From Caldilineaceae bacterium (GTDB lineage Bacteria; Chloroflexota; Anaerolineae; Caldilineales; Caldilineaceae): a stretch of 64,000 nucleotides of DNA. Under the pieces are notes generated by a model. The model did no database searches. It was not told the origin of the DNA and worked only from the letters and a program-made list of their open reading frames with translations. The stretch spans positions 30,551-94,550 of the forward strand of contig JADLDO010000015.1 in NCBI GenBank assembly GCA_020846635.1, written 5' to 3'. A program made the position numbers and the translations under genes. Below are positions 50,646-60,198 of the stretch, one piece after another (within the stretch, counting starts at the first letter, position 1; each line of letters starts with the position of its first letter).

Positions 50646-53279
50646 ATGGGCGGCACTGCCTTGAAGATTGACCCCTATCGGCTGATCCTGTTCACCCTGA
50701 TCCTGGTCTACACATGGCTTTTCACCGGGTTGGCCTTTGCACAACACGCAGGGATGCGGACGCATAAGGCCGACCTGGGACAGATTGCACAAGCGGTCTG
50801 GAACAGTAGCCGCGGGCGTTTTGTCGAAATGACCGATAACGGCTTTGTCGCCACACGCATGACCGATCATGTGGAGCCAATCCTGGCGCTGATCAGCCCG
50901 ATCCTCTGGGTGTGGGATGATACGCGCGCGCTGCTGCTGCTGCAAGTGGTGGCGGTAGCCATCGGCGCGTGGCCTTTGTATGAATTAGCGCGCCTGCTCT
51001 TTGTGCGCACGCTCACCCCGGCGGCGCGCCGTCACATTTGGGAAGTAGAGCCGCTGCGCCAGTTGACCGACCCGTTGGCGTTGGCAGTGGCAATCGCCTA
51101 TCTGTTGGCTCCACAACTGCAATCGGCACTGCTGACCGAGTTCCACGCCGTACCCCTCGCTGTCCCCCTGATCCTTTGGGCGCTGTGGGCTGTGGAGGCG
51201 CAGCGTTGGCGTCAGTTTGCTATTGCGGTGGTCCTGGTCGCGGCAGTCAAGGAAGAAACGGCATTGCTGGCTGCCTTATTGGGGCTGTGGGCAATCTGGC
51301 GCGTGCTAGTATCCCGTCGAGGGGATGCAGACTCTCCGCAGGGGGTCTTGCGGATCACCCTCCTGGGAGCAGGGTTAACCCTAGCGGCAGTGGCCTGGTT
51401 CTATGTAGCAACCTTTGTCATTGTGCCGGCCCATGCCGTTGAGGTCTATGGAGTCAGTGAAAGTACCTATTTCCGACGCTATGGCGCGCTGGGTGATTCA
51501 CCTGTAGACATCCTGCGTAGCTTCTTCACACAACCGGGTTTGGTATGGCAGCTCGCTACAGAGCCCGCACGCCTGGCCTATCTGCGCGATCTGTTGACCC
51601 CTTTTGGCTGGCTGGCCTTGCTCGCGCCTGAGGTCATCCTGTTGGGCGCGCCGGTACTGCTCGCCAACCAACTCAGCGCCTATCCGGCTCAATATTATGG
51701 GGAGTTTCACTACAGCGCGCCTGTGCTGGTCTATTTTGCGGCAGCAGCGGCCCTTGGCTTGGCACGACTGTGGCGCTGGGCAGCATCCCGGCTCAATCAG
51801 GGTTCGGCTAGCTTCCAACATCTGCCCGCGGCAAGTGCCTCGACAATGGCCGCGATGGCGCTGGTACAAAATTCGCGTACGGCGCTGCGCCCGCTGCTGG
51901 CGCTGGTTTTGGGGGTGTGGCTGTTGGGCTGGGCTGGAGGCAGCTATATTGCCGCAGGACGCGGCCCCGGGGGCGCGCGCTATAACCCGACACCCATCAC
52001 CGCGCATCATCGACTTTTGAGCCGTTTCACTGCTCAGATCCCGCCCGATGCTGCTGTCACTGCCACCGCGGCTGTACACCCGCATGTGAGCCATCGCCGT
52101 TCTGTCTACCAGTTTCCAATCGGGTTGGAGCCGCCAGGGGAGGCCGATTGGGCGCTGCTCGACGTGACGACGGCTACGGACATGGCCCCTGGTGATGTAC
52201 GTACCGCGGTTGAGTCGATGCTGGCGGGTAAGTGGGGCGTAGTGGATGGTGCAGACGGCTTCCTGCTTTTGCGTAAGGGCGCTGTGGAGAAGCAGATTCC
52301 GCCCGCGTTTTATGACTTTGCCCGTACCAGAGCCAATGGCGGCGCTGCGCCGCTTACGCTGATGGAGGCAGCGGCTGCGGATTGGCCGCGCTGGCGCGCG
52401 ACCCAGATCGTTACCGTGTGGCAGGTGGGCGCGGGCTATGATGCAGCAACCATGTCCCCCTCGATTGAAATTCGTACGCCAGGGGGGGACACGCTCTATC
52501 GCTTTGACGATGCCATGCCGCCCGCGTTGGTCTGGTATCCACCCGAAGCGTGGCAAGCAGGTGATCAGGTGCGGGTGACGACCTTGCCTCTCTATTTGCC
52601 ACGCAGCTTTGGCGTCGTAGCCGAGTGGACGCCAGGATTGGCAGTGCTGCCGGTGGGCGTGGGGAATGAGCAGGCACAACTGGTGGCGGCTTTTCAACGC
52701 GGGACGCAGCAACAGTTGGTCAGGCTCGATACCATGCCCATTGACAGCGCCCAGGAACTTGGCGCATGGCTGACGGGAGTGCAGGCATCCTCTGCCGCGC
52801 CGTTTTCCGCTCGGTTTCGGTTGGAGAGTGGCGAGAGCTTGATCTTGACGGCAAAGCTTGGCTCGGATGCGATTTGGCCTGGGGGAACGGTGGATGCGCG
52901 CCTGGCCTGGCAGGGGGGTGACAACAGCATTTGGCCGCCAGGGGTGATTGCCTTTGTCCATTTGCGCCAGGCAGCAGTAAACCAGAGCCAGCAGGATGGC
53001 CTTCCGCGCTACTTTGTGATTGACCCACTGCCCACTGTTGGGAAATGGGCAGATTGGCGGCAGCTAGACGTACCATTGGCGAGTGAACCGGATGTATGGC
53101 AGGTGGTTGTGGGGCTCTATGACCCCGTACAGGGGACGAGATTGCCCGTCGTCGATGTGGCAGGGAATGTGATTGGCGAGGAAGCCGTGGTAGGGACGTT
53201 AGTGTGGCGTGAAGCGCCTGTGCCCGACCAAAGTTGCGCGCTGATCCCGGCAACTTGTGCGTCGCAGGCGGTAGAGTAA
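50646..53279 (+). CDS. DUF2079 membrane protein, possible GT-C glycosyltransferase
   Basis: This is an 877-residue protein. The first half holds about nine hydrophobic segments with DUF2079 hallmarks: KADLGQIAQAVWNSSRGRF in the first extracytoplasmic loop, TRMTDHVEPILALISPILWVW, and TRALLLLQVVAVAIGAWPLYELARL. AALKEETALLAALL-type VAAVKEETALLA is the next conserved block. The second half (about 460-877) is a soluble, probably extracytoplasmic region of beta-rich type, longer than in most family members. Function is unknown; GT-C relationship is inferred from layout. It starts three bases after the epimerase stop. Confidence 0.8.
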   Translation: MGGTALKIDPYRLILFTLILVYTWLFTGLAFAQHAGMRTHKADLGQIAQAVWNSSRGRFVEMTDNGFVATRMTDHVEPILALISPILWVWDDTRALLLLQVVAVAIGAWPLYELARLLFVRTLTPAARRHIWEVEPLRQLTDPLALAVAIAYLLAPQLQSALLTEFHAVPLAVPLILWALWAVEAQRWRQFAIAVVLVAAVKEETALLAALLGLWAIWRVLVSRRGDADSPQGVLRITLLGAGLTLAAVAWFYVATFVIVPAHAVEVYGVSESTYFRRYGALGDSPVDILRSFFTQPGLVWQLATEPARLAYLRDLLTPFGWLALLAPEVILLGAPVLLANQLSAYPAQYYGEFHYSAPVLVYFAAAAALGLARLWRWAASRLNQGSASFQHLPAASASTMAAMALVQNSRTALRPLLALVLGVWLLGWAGGSYIAAGRGPGGARYNPTPITAHHRLLSRFTAQIPPDAAVTATAAVHPHVSHRRSVYQFPIGLEPPGEADWALLDVTTATDMAPGDVRTAVESMLAGKWGVVDGADGFLLLRKGAVEKQIPPAFYDFARTRANGGAAPLTLMEAAAADWPRWRATQIVTVWQVGAGYDAATMSPSIEIRTPGGDTLYRFDDAMPPALVWYPPEAWQAGDQVRVTTLPLYLPRSFGVVAEWTPGLAVLPVGVGNEQAQLVAAFQRGTQQQLVRLDTMPIDSAQELGAWLTGVQASSAAPFSARFRLESGESLILTAKLGSDAIWPGGTVDARLAWQGGDNSIWPPGVIAFVHLRQAAVNQSQQDGLPRYFVIDPLPTVGKWADWRQLDVPLASEPDVWQVVVGLYDPVQGTRLPVVDVAGNVIGEEAVVGTLVWREAPVPDQSCALIPATCASQAVE

Positions 53280-53286
53280 AGAGTCC

Positions 53287-53436
53287 GCCCAGGGCTAAAG
53301 CGGGAGCCCTTTGGGCGCGGCTACGGGACAACGCCCCCTGAAGGGGACTCCGCGGTCCGCTTCTGAAGCCCCTTTCAAGGGGCGTTGCACCATAGCCGGA
53401 TGGTTTACCGTCCGGCGGCTGATGCTCCGGCGACCG
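53287..53436. repeat. Cluster of three palindromes
   Basis: Palindrome A (53287-53317) pairs CGCCCAGGGCT with AGCCCTTTGGGCG and contains TAAAGCGGGAGCCC. Palindrome B pairs ACGCCCCCTGAAGGGG (53331-53346) with CCCCTTTCAAGGGGCGT (53369-53385). Palindrome C (about 53394-53420) pairs AGCCGGA with TCCGGCGGCT and resembles the hairpin at 10215-10242. They fill most of the gap between DUF2079 and the next terminator. Confidence 0.6.
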
Positions 53437-53460
53437 ATGCGGTACATCAGATAGCCAATT

Positions 53461-53497
53461 AAAAACGTCCGGCGTCTATATGACACCGGACGTTTTT
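53461..53497. terminator. Bidirectional terminator
   Basis: Perfect 12-base arms AAAAACGTCCGG (53461-53472) and CCGGACGTTTTT (53486-53497) have extra GTC/GAC pairs inside. It serves the DUF2079 gene and the convergent module gene. Confidence 0.9.
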
Positions 53498-53515
53498 TGT
53501 CTTGTCGTGATCAGA

Positions 53516-53962
53516 TCAGTCGCCGACTGGACGCAGCCCCAGGTAGACAACATCTCCGCCCAGGGTGCGCAGGATGCGATCCGCAGGGAGCCACGGCAGC
53601 AACTGGTGCAGCTCGTTGGGCGAGAGGGCAGCATTGTTGTTGGCAAGAAAGATGCGGAAGCAGGCCGAAGCCAACGGCAGCCGCTCGTTGATATAGTCGG
53701 GGTCATTGGCGCAGCGGGTACGCAGGCACTCGCGCAGCGCATCGGTCTGGTGTACTTCGCCTGTATCCGGGTCAACCCAATCGACATTCTCGGTATTCTG
53801 GTGGTCGGCAAAGCGTTCACGGCATTCATCACAAAGCTGGTCACGCAGGTAAAGACGGAAGTCACGACCGCTCTGCTCCCACCAATCATAGTCGATGTGG
53901 AATTTTGTACTGACGCTAGGGCGGAAGCGGGTGATCCGGCGAATGTTCACAGCTTGGCTCAT
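53516..53962 (-). CDS. Unrecognised protein with paired cysteines (module partner)
   Basis: This is a 148-residue soluble protein. It has CDEC (Cys44, Cys47), ECLRTRC (Cys79, Cys84) and Cys101; the first four could bind zinc. Aromatic and charged residues dominate the first 60 positions (FHIDYDWWEQSGRDFRLYLR). WVDPDTGEVHQTDAL is a further distinctive part. GGGGAGAAAT precedes ATG 53962. It lies 78 bases after the larger gene on the same strand, and both are probably one functional unit. No family name can be given. Confidence 0.65.
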   Translation of the reverse strand: MSQAVNIRRITRFRPSVSTKFHIDYDWWEQSGRDFRLYLRDQLCDECRERFADHQNTENVDWVDPDTGEVHQTDALRECLRTRCANDPDYINERLPLASACFRIFLANNNAALSPNELHQLLPWLPADRILRTLGGDVVYLGLRPVGD

Positions 53963-54040
53963 GGTTCTATTTCTCCCCAGGGTGTAATCTTCTGATTACA
54001 CGTCAAAGTCATACAGCAACGTCATATCAGGACCAAATGC

Positions 54041-55621
54041 TTAGGCCAGGGCAAAGAGTCCGCCGCCTGCATCACGGAAGCGCCGGTTGCTCAACAGCAT
54101 ATAAAAGACAGGCCCAGGGGCCACGCGGCGCACAATATTGACCGCGCTATAGACGCTTTTGGCATGGACTGTACCCTGGGGGTTGAGCTTGGTCAGCTCC
54201 GGCACAATTTGATCGATCAACTCGGCGAGTTCGACACCAGCCAACTGATCGCGCAAGGTGTCGATTGCGGCGGGGTCTTGATCCGCGACGATCATCGCCT
54301 CATCGTATTCACAGGCGATTTGAATCTTGTTCATCTCGAATGTCAGGCGCAATTCATCCAAGTCAGCCGTGGCGATGCGCGCCCATTCGCGCTTGGGGCG
54401 GCGAGTGCGGAAATCGACGACGATCTCGTTGGGGTCAGCCGTGCGTTCGAGCGTGATCAGCGCGCCGACCGGCATCGCATGATCATCCATCCATTTGCTC
54501 AGCCCTGTGACATAGCGACCTTCATGGACAACCCAGCCGGTATACCTTTCACCCCAACGTCCGTCGATGAGGGTGACGGTCGCTTTGCCATCCTGACCGC
54601 TGGGAAAGAAGGTGCGTGTCCGCCCGTTGAGCGGGATGGTCCCATAGCGGCGATGGGGATAGATCAGCGTGAAACTGGTGTTGGGCACGACAGTGGGCAG
54701 TTCGCTGCTCAGGGTGCTTTCGCCCCATTCGTCGTCCAATTCCCATTCAGTCTGGAGTAGCTCCACACTTAAGATCGCTCGGTTATAACGAACATTGGCC
54801 GGACGCAGCGCTGCGGGAATCCTGTTGACCTCCGGGGGTTCCATGCGGCGCAGGAACCAAGCCATTTGGCCTTCACGCTGGACTTTGTCAAAGCGCTCGT
54901 CGCGCGCAAGCGCATGCTCTAGGCTGATGCGCTGCATGGTCGCACTGACGTTGGCATCCAGATCAAGTTCTGCCAGCAATTGCTCAGTGGTCTGCGCCTC
55001 GGCGTGAACGTCGATAAGTGCCTCGGCAATGTTGAGATGCCCTTCGTGGATGTCGGCGAGCATGTCCGCCAGCAGCCAAACACCGTCCACCTCGACAAAC
55101 TCGGCAGCGCGGTCGCCTTCCTCTAGCGCGTAGAGAATGCTTTCATCAATTTCGTCTTGATAGAGGGCGTAGATTTCTTCAGCAGAAAGTTGGGCGTCGT
55201 CGTGGAGTAGCTGGTTGCCGTTGGTCTGGTTGAGCCGGTGGCTGGTTTGTAAATCGGAGGCAAATTCGCGTGAGCCGGAGGAGAAACGAACTTTGATCAC
55301 GTTGAAGTTACCATGTTCAGGATTTTGACCGGGGCGAATCTCGGTGACTTCGCCTGTGGCAAATTCCAGCGCCGGAAAGACCAGAGTTTGCCCAACTTCA
55401 TATTGGCTCTTGGGCAGATAGACCGTGCCTTTGGCAAGCTCGGACTCAATTTGCGCATTCTCGCGGCGCATATATTCTTGAATCAGCGCCGTTGCCAAGT
55501 CTTCCAGGTGCTTAGAGGACTGAGTGTCCAGCAGCAGGTTGTAGAGAAAATCCAGATCGTTTGCAGTGACTTCAAACTGGTCGCGCCAGAAAGCTGCTGT
55601 TTGAGTTTGGCGTTGCAGCAC
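54041..55621 (-). CDS. Unrecognised protein with possible winged-helix and B3-like domains
   Basis: This is a 526-residue soluble protein starting at GTG 55621 behind AGGAGGAAAGC. By eye, residues 1-65 are helical, 72-125 look like a small beta-barrel ([19 protein letters not shown]), and 185-262 resemble a winged-helix fold ([20 protein letters not shown] then a basic end). Residues about 325-395 have the rhythm of a B3/AbrB-like DNA-binding pseudobarrel: [44 protein letters not shown]. The C-terminal 130 residues are helical. A DNA-associated role is an inference from these patterns. No catalytic motif was found. Confidence 0.6.
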   Translation of the reverse strand: MLQRQTQTAAFWRDQFEVTANDLDFLYNLLLDTQSSKHLEDLATALIQEYMRRENAQIESELAKGTVYLPKSQYEVGQTLVFPALEFATGEVTEIRPGQNPEHGNFNVIKVRFSSGSREFASDLQTSHRLNQTNGNQLLHDDAQLSAEEIYALYQDEIDESILYALEEGDRAAEFVEVDGVWLLADMLADIHEGHLNIAEALIDVHAEAQTTEQLLAELDLDANVSATMQRISLEHALARDERFDKVQREGQMAWFLRRMEPPEVNRIPAALRPANVRYNRAILSVELLQTEWELDDEWGESTLSSELPTVVPNTSFTLIYPHRRYGTIPLNGRTRTFFPSGQDGKATVTLIDGRWGERYTGWVVHEGRYVTGLSKWMDDHAMPVGALITLERTADPNEIVVDFRTRRPKREWARIATADLDELRLTFEMNKIQIACEYDEAMIVADQDPAAIDTLRDQLAGVELAELIDQIVPELTKLNPQGTVHAKSVYSAVNIVRRVAPGPVFYMLLSNRRFRDAGGGLFALA

Positions 55622-55764
55622 GCTTTCCTCCTATGGTTGTGAAAGTATTGTGATAAGAATAACGGTAAGAGTATAGATAAAAGTGTTCAATATGAATGTA
55701 CGGAACCGTACGACTCAATTTCAATCACTTTTGCACGTTCTTAAACGATTTACACCCTTTTATG

Positions 55765-55793
55765 TTGACGTAAGTCGCAAAAAAGTATTATAC
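55765..55793 (+). promoter_or_regulatory. Candidate glgC promoter
   Basis: TTGACG (55765-55770) and TTATAC (55788-55793) have a 17-base spacer. The remaining part of the 326-base gap (55622-55947) is AT-rich and holds no gene that I can see. Confidence 0.6.
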
Positions 55794-55947
55794 CGTCATC
55801 GCGGGGCAGCCCCAAAAAAAAGTTCGGCTGGCGGGCATTAGTGCCTTGTGTTGAACTATGTTGCTTTTTCGATTAGTATGAGCTAACACTTTTTACTCTG
55901 AGATTTTATCTACCCTGTGAACCCAGCGTCCATCAACGAGCGGAGCT

Positions 55948-57204
55948 ATGAAAACGATTGCAATGATCTTGGCGGGTGGTGAAGGAACGCGGCTCACTGT
56001 CCTCTCTGAAGAACGCGCCAAACCGGCTGTACCTTTTGCGGGGAAGTTCCGCATCATTGACTTCACGTTGAGCAACTGTGTCAACAGCGGCATTTATACG
56101 GTGGGGATACTGACGCAATATCGCCCCCACAGCTTGAATGATCATATTGGCATCGGCAAGCCGTGGGATTTGGACCGCGGGCGTGGTGGCGTGCGCCTGC
56201 TCCAGCCCTATCAGGGGCGCAACCGGGGCTCCTGGTATGCAGGAACCGCTGATGCGATCTATCAGAACCTGGACTTTGTCACCGAGAACCGCGCTGATAC
56301 GGTGCTGGTGCTGTCGGGCGACCACATCTACAAGATGAATTATATGCCGATGATCGAGCAGCATTGGGCGACCGGGGCAGATATTACGGTGGGCGTGATG
56401 CCTGTCCCCATTGAGGAAACCAATCGCTACGGCATTATGCAGGTAGATGATGAGTTGCGGGTGACTCAATTCCACGAGAAGCCCAAAGATCGTGACAAGG
56501 GCAACCTTGCTTCAATGGGCATCTATGTCTTTAACGCGCTGACATTGCAGAAGCGCTTGAGTGAAGGCACCGAAGAATCGCCCCGCACCGATTTTGGCAA
56601 GGATGTCATCCCTGCCATGATTGCCGCCGGTGACCGCGTGATTGCCTATCGTTATGAAGGGTATTGGGTCGATGTGGGGACGATCGATGCGTATTGGGCG
56701 ACCAATCTCGACCTGCTCAAGCCTGATCCCGCCCTGGATCTTTATACCGATGACTGGCATATCCATACCAAGTCGGAAGAACAGCCCACTGCCAAGCTAG
56801 GGCCACAGTCCAAAGTATTGAGCAGCATGGTCTCCAACGGCTGCATCATACGCGGCATGGTGGTCAACAGCGTTCTAAGCCCTGGCGTCTATGTCAGCCC
56901 TGGCGCTGTGGTCAAAGACAGCGTGGTGATGAACGACACCTGGATCGGCCCCGGTGCGCTGTTGGACAAGGTGGTTGTGGACAAAGAGGTGCGCGTTGGC
57001 GCAGGCGCGGTCTTGGGGATGGGTGACGAGTCAGTCGCCAACCAACAACTGCCCGATAGGCTGTTTGCAGGCATTACCGTCGTCGGCAAAGGCACCTATA
57101 TCCCCGATGGCGCGAAAGTGGGGCGCAACGTGCTGATCAATAGCGGGCGCGATTCCCAACACTTCCCCGAAGACGGCGTCGTCGCCGACGGGCAAACTAT
57201 TTGA
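55948..57204 (+). CDS. glgC: Glucose-1-phosphate adenylyltransferase
   Basis: It makes ADP-glucose for glycogen synthesis. The catalytic nucleotidyltransferase loop is intact: LAGGEGTRL (8-16, Arg15) and ERAKPAVPF (Lys25). [10 protein letters not shown] carries the catalytic Asp and Lys. [16 protein letters not shown] and the sugar-phosphate loop FHEKP are present. The C-terminal half is a left-handed beta-helix ([28 protein letters not shown]). The 418-residue length is normal. It is followed by two small genes and a second, altered paralogue. Confidence 0.93.
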   Translation: MKTIAMILAGGEGTRLTVLSEERAKPAVPFAGKFRIIDFTLSNCVNSGIYTVGILTQYRPHSLNDHIGIGKPWDLDRGRGGVRLLQPYQGRNRGSWYAGTADAIYQNLDFVTENRADTVLVLSGDHIYKMNYMPMIEQHWATGADITVGVMPVPIEETNRYGIMQVDDELRVTQFHEKPKDRDKGNLASMGIYVFNALTLQKRLSEGTEESPRTDFGKDVIPAMIAAGDRVIAYRYEGYWVDVGTIDAYWATNLDLLKPDPALDLYTDDWHIHTKSEEQPTAKLGPQSKVLSSMVSNGCIIRGMVVNSVLSPGVYVSPGAVVKDSVVMNDTWIGPGALLDKVVVDKEVRVGAGAVLGMGDESVANQQLPDRLFAGITVVGKGTYIPDGAKVGRNVLINSGRDSQHFPEDGVVADGQTI

Positions 57205-57216
57205 TGGTTTGAGAGA

Positions 57217-57471
57217 ATGGAAGATTTCGAATTCGAGTTGCTCAGTGAAATCACTGATGTTGAAACCATGGCTGTGGGCAACCGAATCCACGATCTAGAT
57301 CGCCTACAGCGAGACTATGGTCGAGGCCGATGGCGTAAACTCAAAGGGACTGCGTTAGTGCGCTTGTTAAAGAGTGGCCGTGTTCGGTGGGCCGAGGTTC
57401 ATTGGTATGAGGCACATGGGATCGGGCGTCGTGATTTGAAAGTGAAACGATATCTGAGGGACAGACAATGA
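57217..57471 (+). CDS. Small hypothetical protein (upstream member of a pair)
   Basis: An 84-residue protein, rich in Arg, Trp and Glu, with the distinctive RLQRDYGRGRWRKLKG and VRWAEVHWYEAHGIGRRDLK. It has no signal peptide. It starts 12 bases after glgC, and its end overlaps the next gene by four bases (ATGA), so they are translationally coupled. Composition looks somewhat more AT-rich than that of the glgC genes. The layout is similar to a toxin-antitoxin pair, but I recognise neither partner. Confidence 0.6.
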   Translation: MEDFEFELLSEITDVETMAVGNRIHDLDRLQRDYGRGRWRKLKGTALVRLLKSGRVRWAEVHWYEAHGIGRRDLKVKRYLRDRQ

Positions 57472-57689
57472 GCAGTAAATTTGTGATGTGCATAGACAAT
57501 AAAGGCTACAAGTTTAGCTTGACTGTCCACAAGGTTTACCAACTCTTGCCGGATTCTGAAGCTGAAGCGGATGGCATGATTCGGATTGTTGACGATACGG
57601 GTGAAGATTACCTGTTTGGCGAGCAACGATTCGTGCCTGTAGATTTGCCGCCGGCGGCACAAGAGTCGTTTACTAAAGTTGCTGCGTAA
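57468..57689 (+). CDS. Small hypothetical protein (downstream member of a pair)
   Basis: This 73-residue acidic protein contains SSKFVMCIDNKGYKFSLTV, VYQLLPDSEAEADG and IRIVDDTGEDYLFGEQRFVPV. The beta-rich rhythm suggests a small barrel. It may interact with the upstream basic protein. The GC and codon use appear a little lower than in the surrounding genes, which would fit insertion between the glgC paralogues. Confidence 0.6.
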   Translation: MSSKFVMCIDNKGYKFSLTVHKVYQLLPDSEAEADGMIRIVDDTGEDYLFGEQRFVPVDLPPAAQESFTKVAA

Positions 57690-57793
57690 AACTCGGCGGA
57701 AATGCCAAGCGACAGGGCAATGATGTTGGCCGCTGCAAGCTGACTTACTTTAATGCAGTAAATCAAACCGATGTAGGGATATGAGGAGCAACG

Positions 57794-59056
57794 ATGACCC
57801 GCGCATTTGCCATGATTATGGCTGGGGGCGCAAGCGAAAGCCTGAGCGTCCTGACTGAAACTCGCGCCGAACCGGCTGTCCCTTTTGGCGGCAAGTTCCG
57901 GCTGATTGACTTTCCCTTGAGCAACTGTGTTAATTCGGACATTTACAACGTGGCGGTATTGACCCAATATCGGCCGCGCAGCCTCAATGACCACATTGGC
58001 ATCGGTAAACCGTGGGACCTTGACCGCGCCAGCGGCGGCGTGCGCCTGCTTCAGCCCTATCGAGGAGGACCTTATGGCGATTGGCAGCGAGGGACAGCAG
58101 ACGCAGTGCGCCGCAATCTGGATTTTGTCCAAGCACAAAACGAGGATCATGTCCTGATTTTGGCCGGCGACCATATCTATCTCATGGATTACCGGCCTAT
58201 GCTCAACCACCATGTCCAGAGCGATGCCGAGTTGACCGTCGGGGTGCGGCGGGTGAATGCCTATGAAACCCATCGTTATGGCATCATCTCCGTAAACAAC
58301 GAGAATCGCATCGTGGAGTTTCATGAGAAGCCCCGACGCACGCGCCAGACGCTGGCCTCTATGGGCATCTATATCTTCCGCAAAGATTTCCTCATGAGCA
58401 TGCTGCAAAGCAGCGATTATGTGGACTTTGGCTATGATGTCCTGCCCGCTATGGTCGAGCAGAGGCGCGCGGTAGGTGCCTACACCTTTCCAGGCTATTG
58501 GGCCGATGTCGGCAACGTGCAAGCGTATTGGGAGGCGAACATGAGCCTCTTGGCGGAGAATCCCGCGCTGGATCTATACGACCGCGAATGGGTCGTACAC
58601 ACACGCTCTGAGGAGCGCGCGCCCTCTAAGATTGGCCCCAAAGCGCAGGTCAACGGCAATCTACTTGCCAATGGCTGTCGTGTCGATGGGGTTGTGGAGC
58701 GAAGTATATTGTCGCCAGGTGTTTATATTGCCGAAGGGGCTATTGTGCGCGACAGCGTGATCCTCAACGATACCATCATCGAACCAGGCGCAGTGGTCGA
58801 TCGTTCGATCATCGACAAAGAGGTTCATATCGGCGCAGGGGCGCGCGTGGGCGATGGAGATGATAATACGCCCAACCGGACGATGCCGGAGGAGATCAAT
58901 ACCGGGATTTCGTTGGTAGGCAAGGGCAGCGTGGTCCCGGAGGGCTATGTACTCGGACGCAATGTTATCGTCCATTCGTACACAGGCGAAGAAGCCTATG
59001 GCAAGCGCAAGAAGATCGCCAGCGGCAACAATGTAGGAGGAGCCGCGCGACGGTAG
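57794..59056 (+). CDS. GlgC paralogue with degenerate catalytic loop (GlgD-like)
   Basis: It aligns over its full length (420 residues) with the preceding GlgC but has lost key catalytic residues. The loop GGEGTRL is GGASESL (residues 11-17, Arg to Ser16). RAKPAVPF is RAEPAVPF (Lys to Glu26), and DHIYK is DHIYL. The sugar-phosphate region ([18 protein letters not shown]) and the beta-helix are retained. It is probably a non-catalytic or weakly catalytic regulatory subunit, as in Bacillus GlgD or plant AGPase large subunits. GAGGAGCAACG precedes ATG 57794. Confidence 0.85.
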   Translation: MTRAFAMIMAGGASESLSVLTETRAEPAVPFGGKFRLIDFPLSNCVNSDIYNVAVLTQYRPRSLNDHIGIGKPWDLDRASGGVRLLQPYRGGPYGDWQRGTADAVRRNLDFVQAQNEDHVLILAGDHIYLMDYRPMLNHHVQSDAELTVGVRRVNAYETHRYGIISVNNENRIVEFHEKPRRTRQTLASMGIYIFRKDFLMSMLQSSDYVDFGYDVLPAMVEQRRAVGAYTFPGYWADVGNVQAYWEANMSLLAENPALDLYDREWVVHTRSEERAPSKIGPKAQVNGNLLANGCRVDGVVERSILSPGVYIAEGAIVRDSVILNDTIIEPGAVVDRSIIDKEVHIGAGARVGDGDDNTPNRTMPEEINTGISLVGKGSVVPEGYVLGRNVIVHSYTGEEAYGKRKKIASGNNVGGAARR

Positions 59057-59173
59057 GGATGAGGGATGAAGAAAGCGCATTATTGCTCTGTCATGCCGTA
59101 GGCATCTCTCTCTGGGATTGTGGTAGCAGAGAGACCCCTACGGGGTGACAGAATTCCTTCATCCCTCATCCCT
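59055..59173. repeat. 119-base element with 17-base terminal inverted repeats
   Basis: Outer perfect arms AGGGATGAGGGATGAAG (59055-59071) and CTTCATCCCTCATCCCT (59157-59173) enclose an inner long hairpin from TCTGTCA (59087-59093) to TGACAGA (59146-59152). Within it, CATGCCGTAGGCATCTCTC pairs imperfectly with GAGAGACCCCTACGGGGTG. The left arm begins inside the stop codon of the GlgC paralogue, and the right arm ends three bases before the stop of the SUI1 gene. It is a MITE- or REP-like unit, or a large bidirectional terminator. Confidence 0.75.
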
Positions 59174-59175
59174 TC

Positions 59176-59601
59176 TCAGCCTCCCGCGCGCTTTGCTTGA
59201 TAGCCGAGTTCTTTGAGCAGGGCGACGATGATGTCGCGATGATCGCCCTGGATTTCGATGTCGCCATCTTTGAGCGTGCCCCCTGTGCCTAGCTTGGTTT
59301 TGATCAGCTTGAGCAACGCCTCTTTGCCTGCGGGGGGACTCATCACCTGTTTGATGACCGAGACACTTTTGCCGCCGCGGCCTTTGCGATCCAGCATGAC
59401 CAGGACAGGAGTATTTTGCTGGCGTGAGCGGATGGGGGCGGCGGGGTTGGCGGGCAACTGGATGGATGCCGCTGCTGCTTCCGGTTCGGGATCGGTGGAA
59501 TAGACCAAACGCCGGTTTGCCTCGCCTGCTGGATTGCCACCGGCCTTATCTCCGGCATTTTTTGCGCCGCTTTTGCCCCCGCCAGACTTAGGCTTGCTCA
59601 C
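59176..59601 (-). CDS. SUI1/YciH-family translation factor-like protein
   Basis: The C-terminal half (about residues 68-141) is an eIF1/SUI1 domain: [16 protein letters not shown], then [18 protein letters not shown], and IEIQGDHRD. The N-terminal 65 residues are a Gly/Ala/Lys-rich, likely disordered extension. Bacterial YciH proteins are thought to influence start-codon fidelity. GTG 59601 is two bases after the stop of the upstream gene, so the genes are coupled. Confidence 0.88.
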   Translation of the reverse strand: MSKPKSGGGKSGAKNAGDKAGGNPAGEANRRLVYSTDPEPEAAAASIQLPANPAAPIRSRQQNTPVLVMLDRKGRGGKSVSVIKQVMSPPAGKEALLKLIKTKLGTGGTLKDGDIEIQGDHRDIIVALLKELGYQAKRAGG

Positions 59602-59603
59602 AA

Positions 59604-60107
59604 CTAGCCTTCCTCTTCCTCGATAGCGATGATGGCTTCTTCGGCAGATTTGCCACCAAAGACGACCGATAGGACACCGGGCAGATAACGATCCATCGTT
59701 TGAACCGCGGGGTACATGACATTGCGAATCAGCCCTGGCGTCAGCTCAACGCCCTCGAAGTCTACACTGCTCTTGTAGCGCACCTCACCGTCATCGAAAT
59801 CCATCTCAAAGTTGCCAATGCGTAACCCATAGTTGGCGCGGGTCAGATATTCCGCTACGGCCAGACGCATCTGTGCAGGAGCGCGGACGGGCATGACGAC
59901 ATAGAAGATGAATTGCTCCAGGTCGGCGCGTATTTGTGCAAAGCAGGTAACTTCGCCGTTGTGACCGACAAAATAGGCACGATAGACAAGGTTGTCTTCA
60001 ACGGCCTGTGGATGCCAACCATCATTCTCCATAAACTTGCCCAGCGTCTCGAAGGCGCGCAGGCCGGCTGTCAGGTCAGCATTCTCATCCAAATGATCTT
60101 CCATCAT
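59604..60107 (-). CDS. YbjN-like protein
   Basis: This is a 167-residue acidic protein resembling the YbjN/T3SS-chaperone-like fold. [38 protein letters not shown], as a series of strands and a helix, then [14 protein letters not shown] and [24 protein letters not shown], are family-type blocks. Role is unknown. CAGGAG lies upstream of the double ATG (60107/60104). It is upstream of, and coupled to, the SUI1 gene. Confidence 0.7.
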   Translation of the reverse strand: MMEDHLDENADLTAGLRAFETLGKFMENDGWHPQAVEDNLVYRAYFVGHNGEVTCFAQIRADLEQFIFYVVMPVRAPAQMRLAVAEYLTRANYGLRIGNFEMDFDDGEVRYKSSVDFEGVELTPGLIRNVMYPAVQTMDRYLPGVLSVVFGGKSAEEAIIAIEEEEG

Positions 60108-60198
60108 CCACTCCTGGGAATCGTCTAGGGGTTGCCCATCACTCTGCTAGAGTTTACAGGCCAGGGGCGACGCTGGCAAATTTATCTTGAAAGAAGCT

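Noticed and set aside
51498..52961. 487-codon antisense ORF opposite the DUF2079 gene
   Set aside because: Basic, low-quality composition typical of a shadow; the forward frame encodes recognised membrane motifs.
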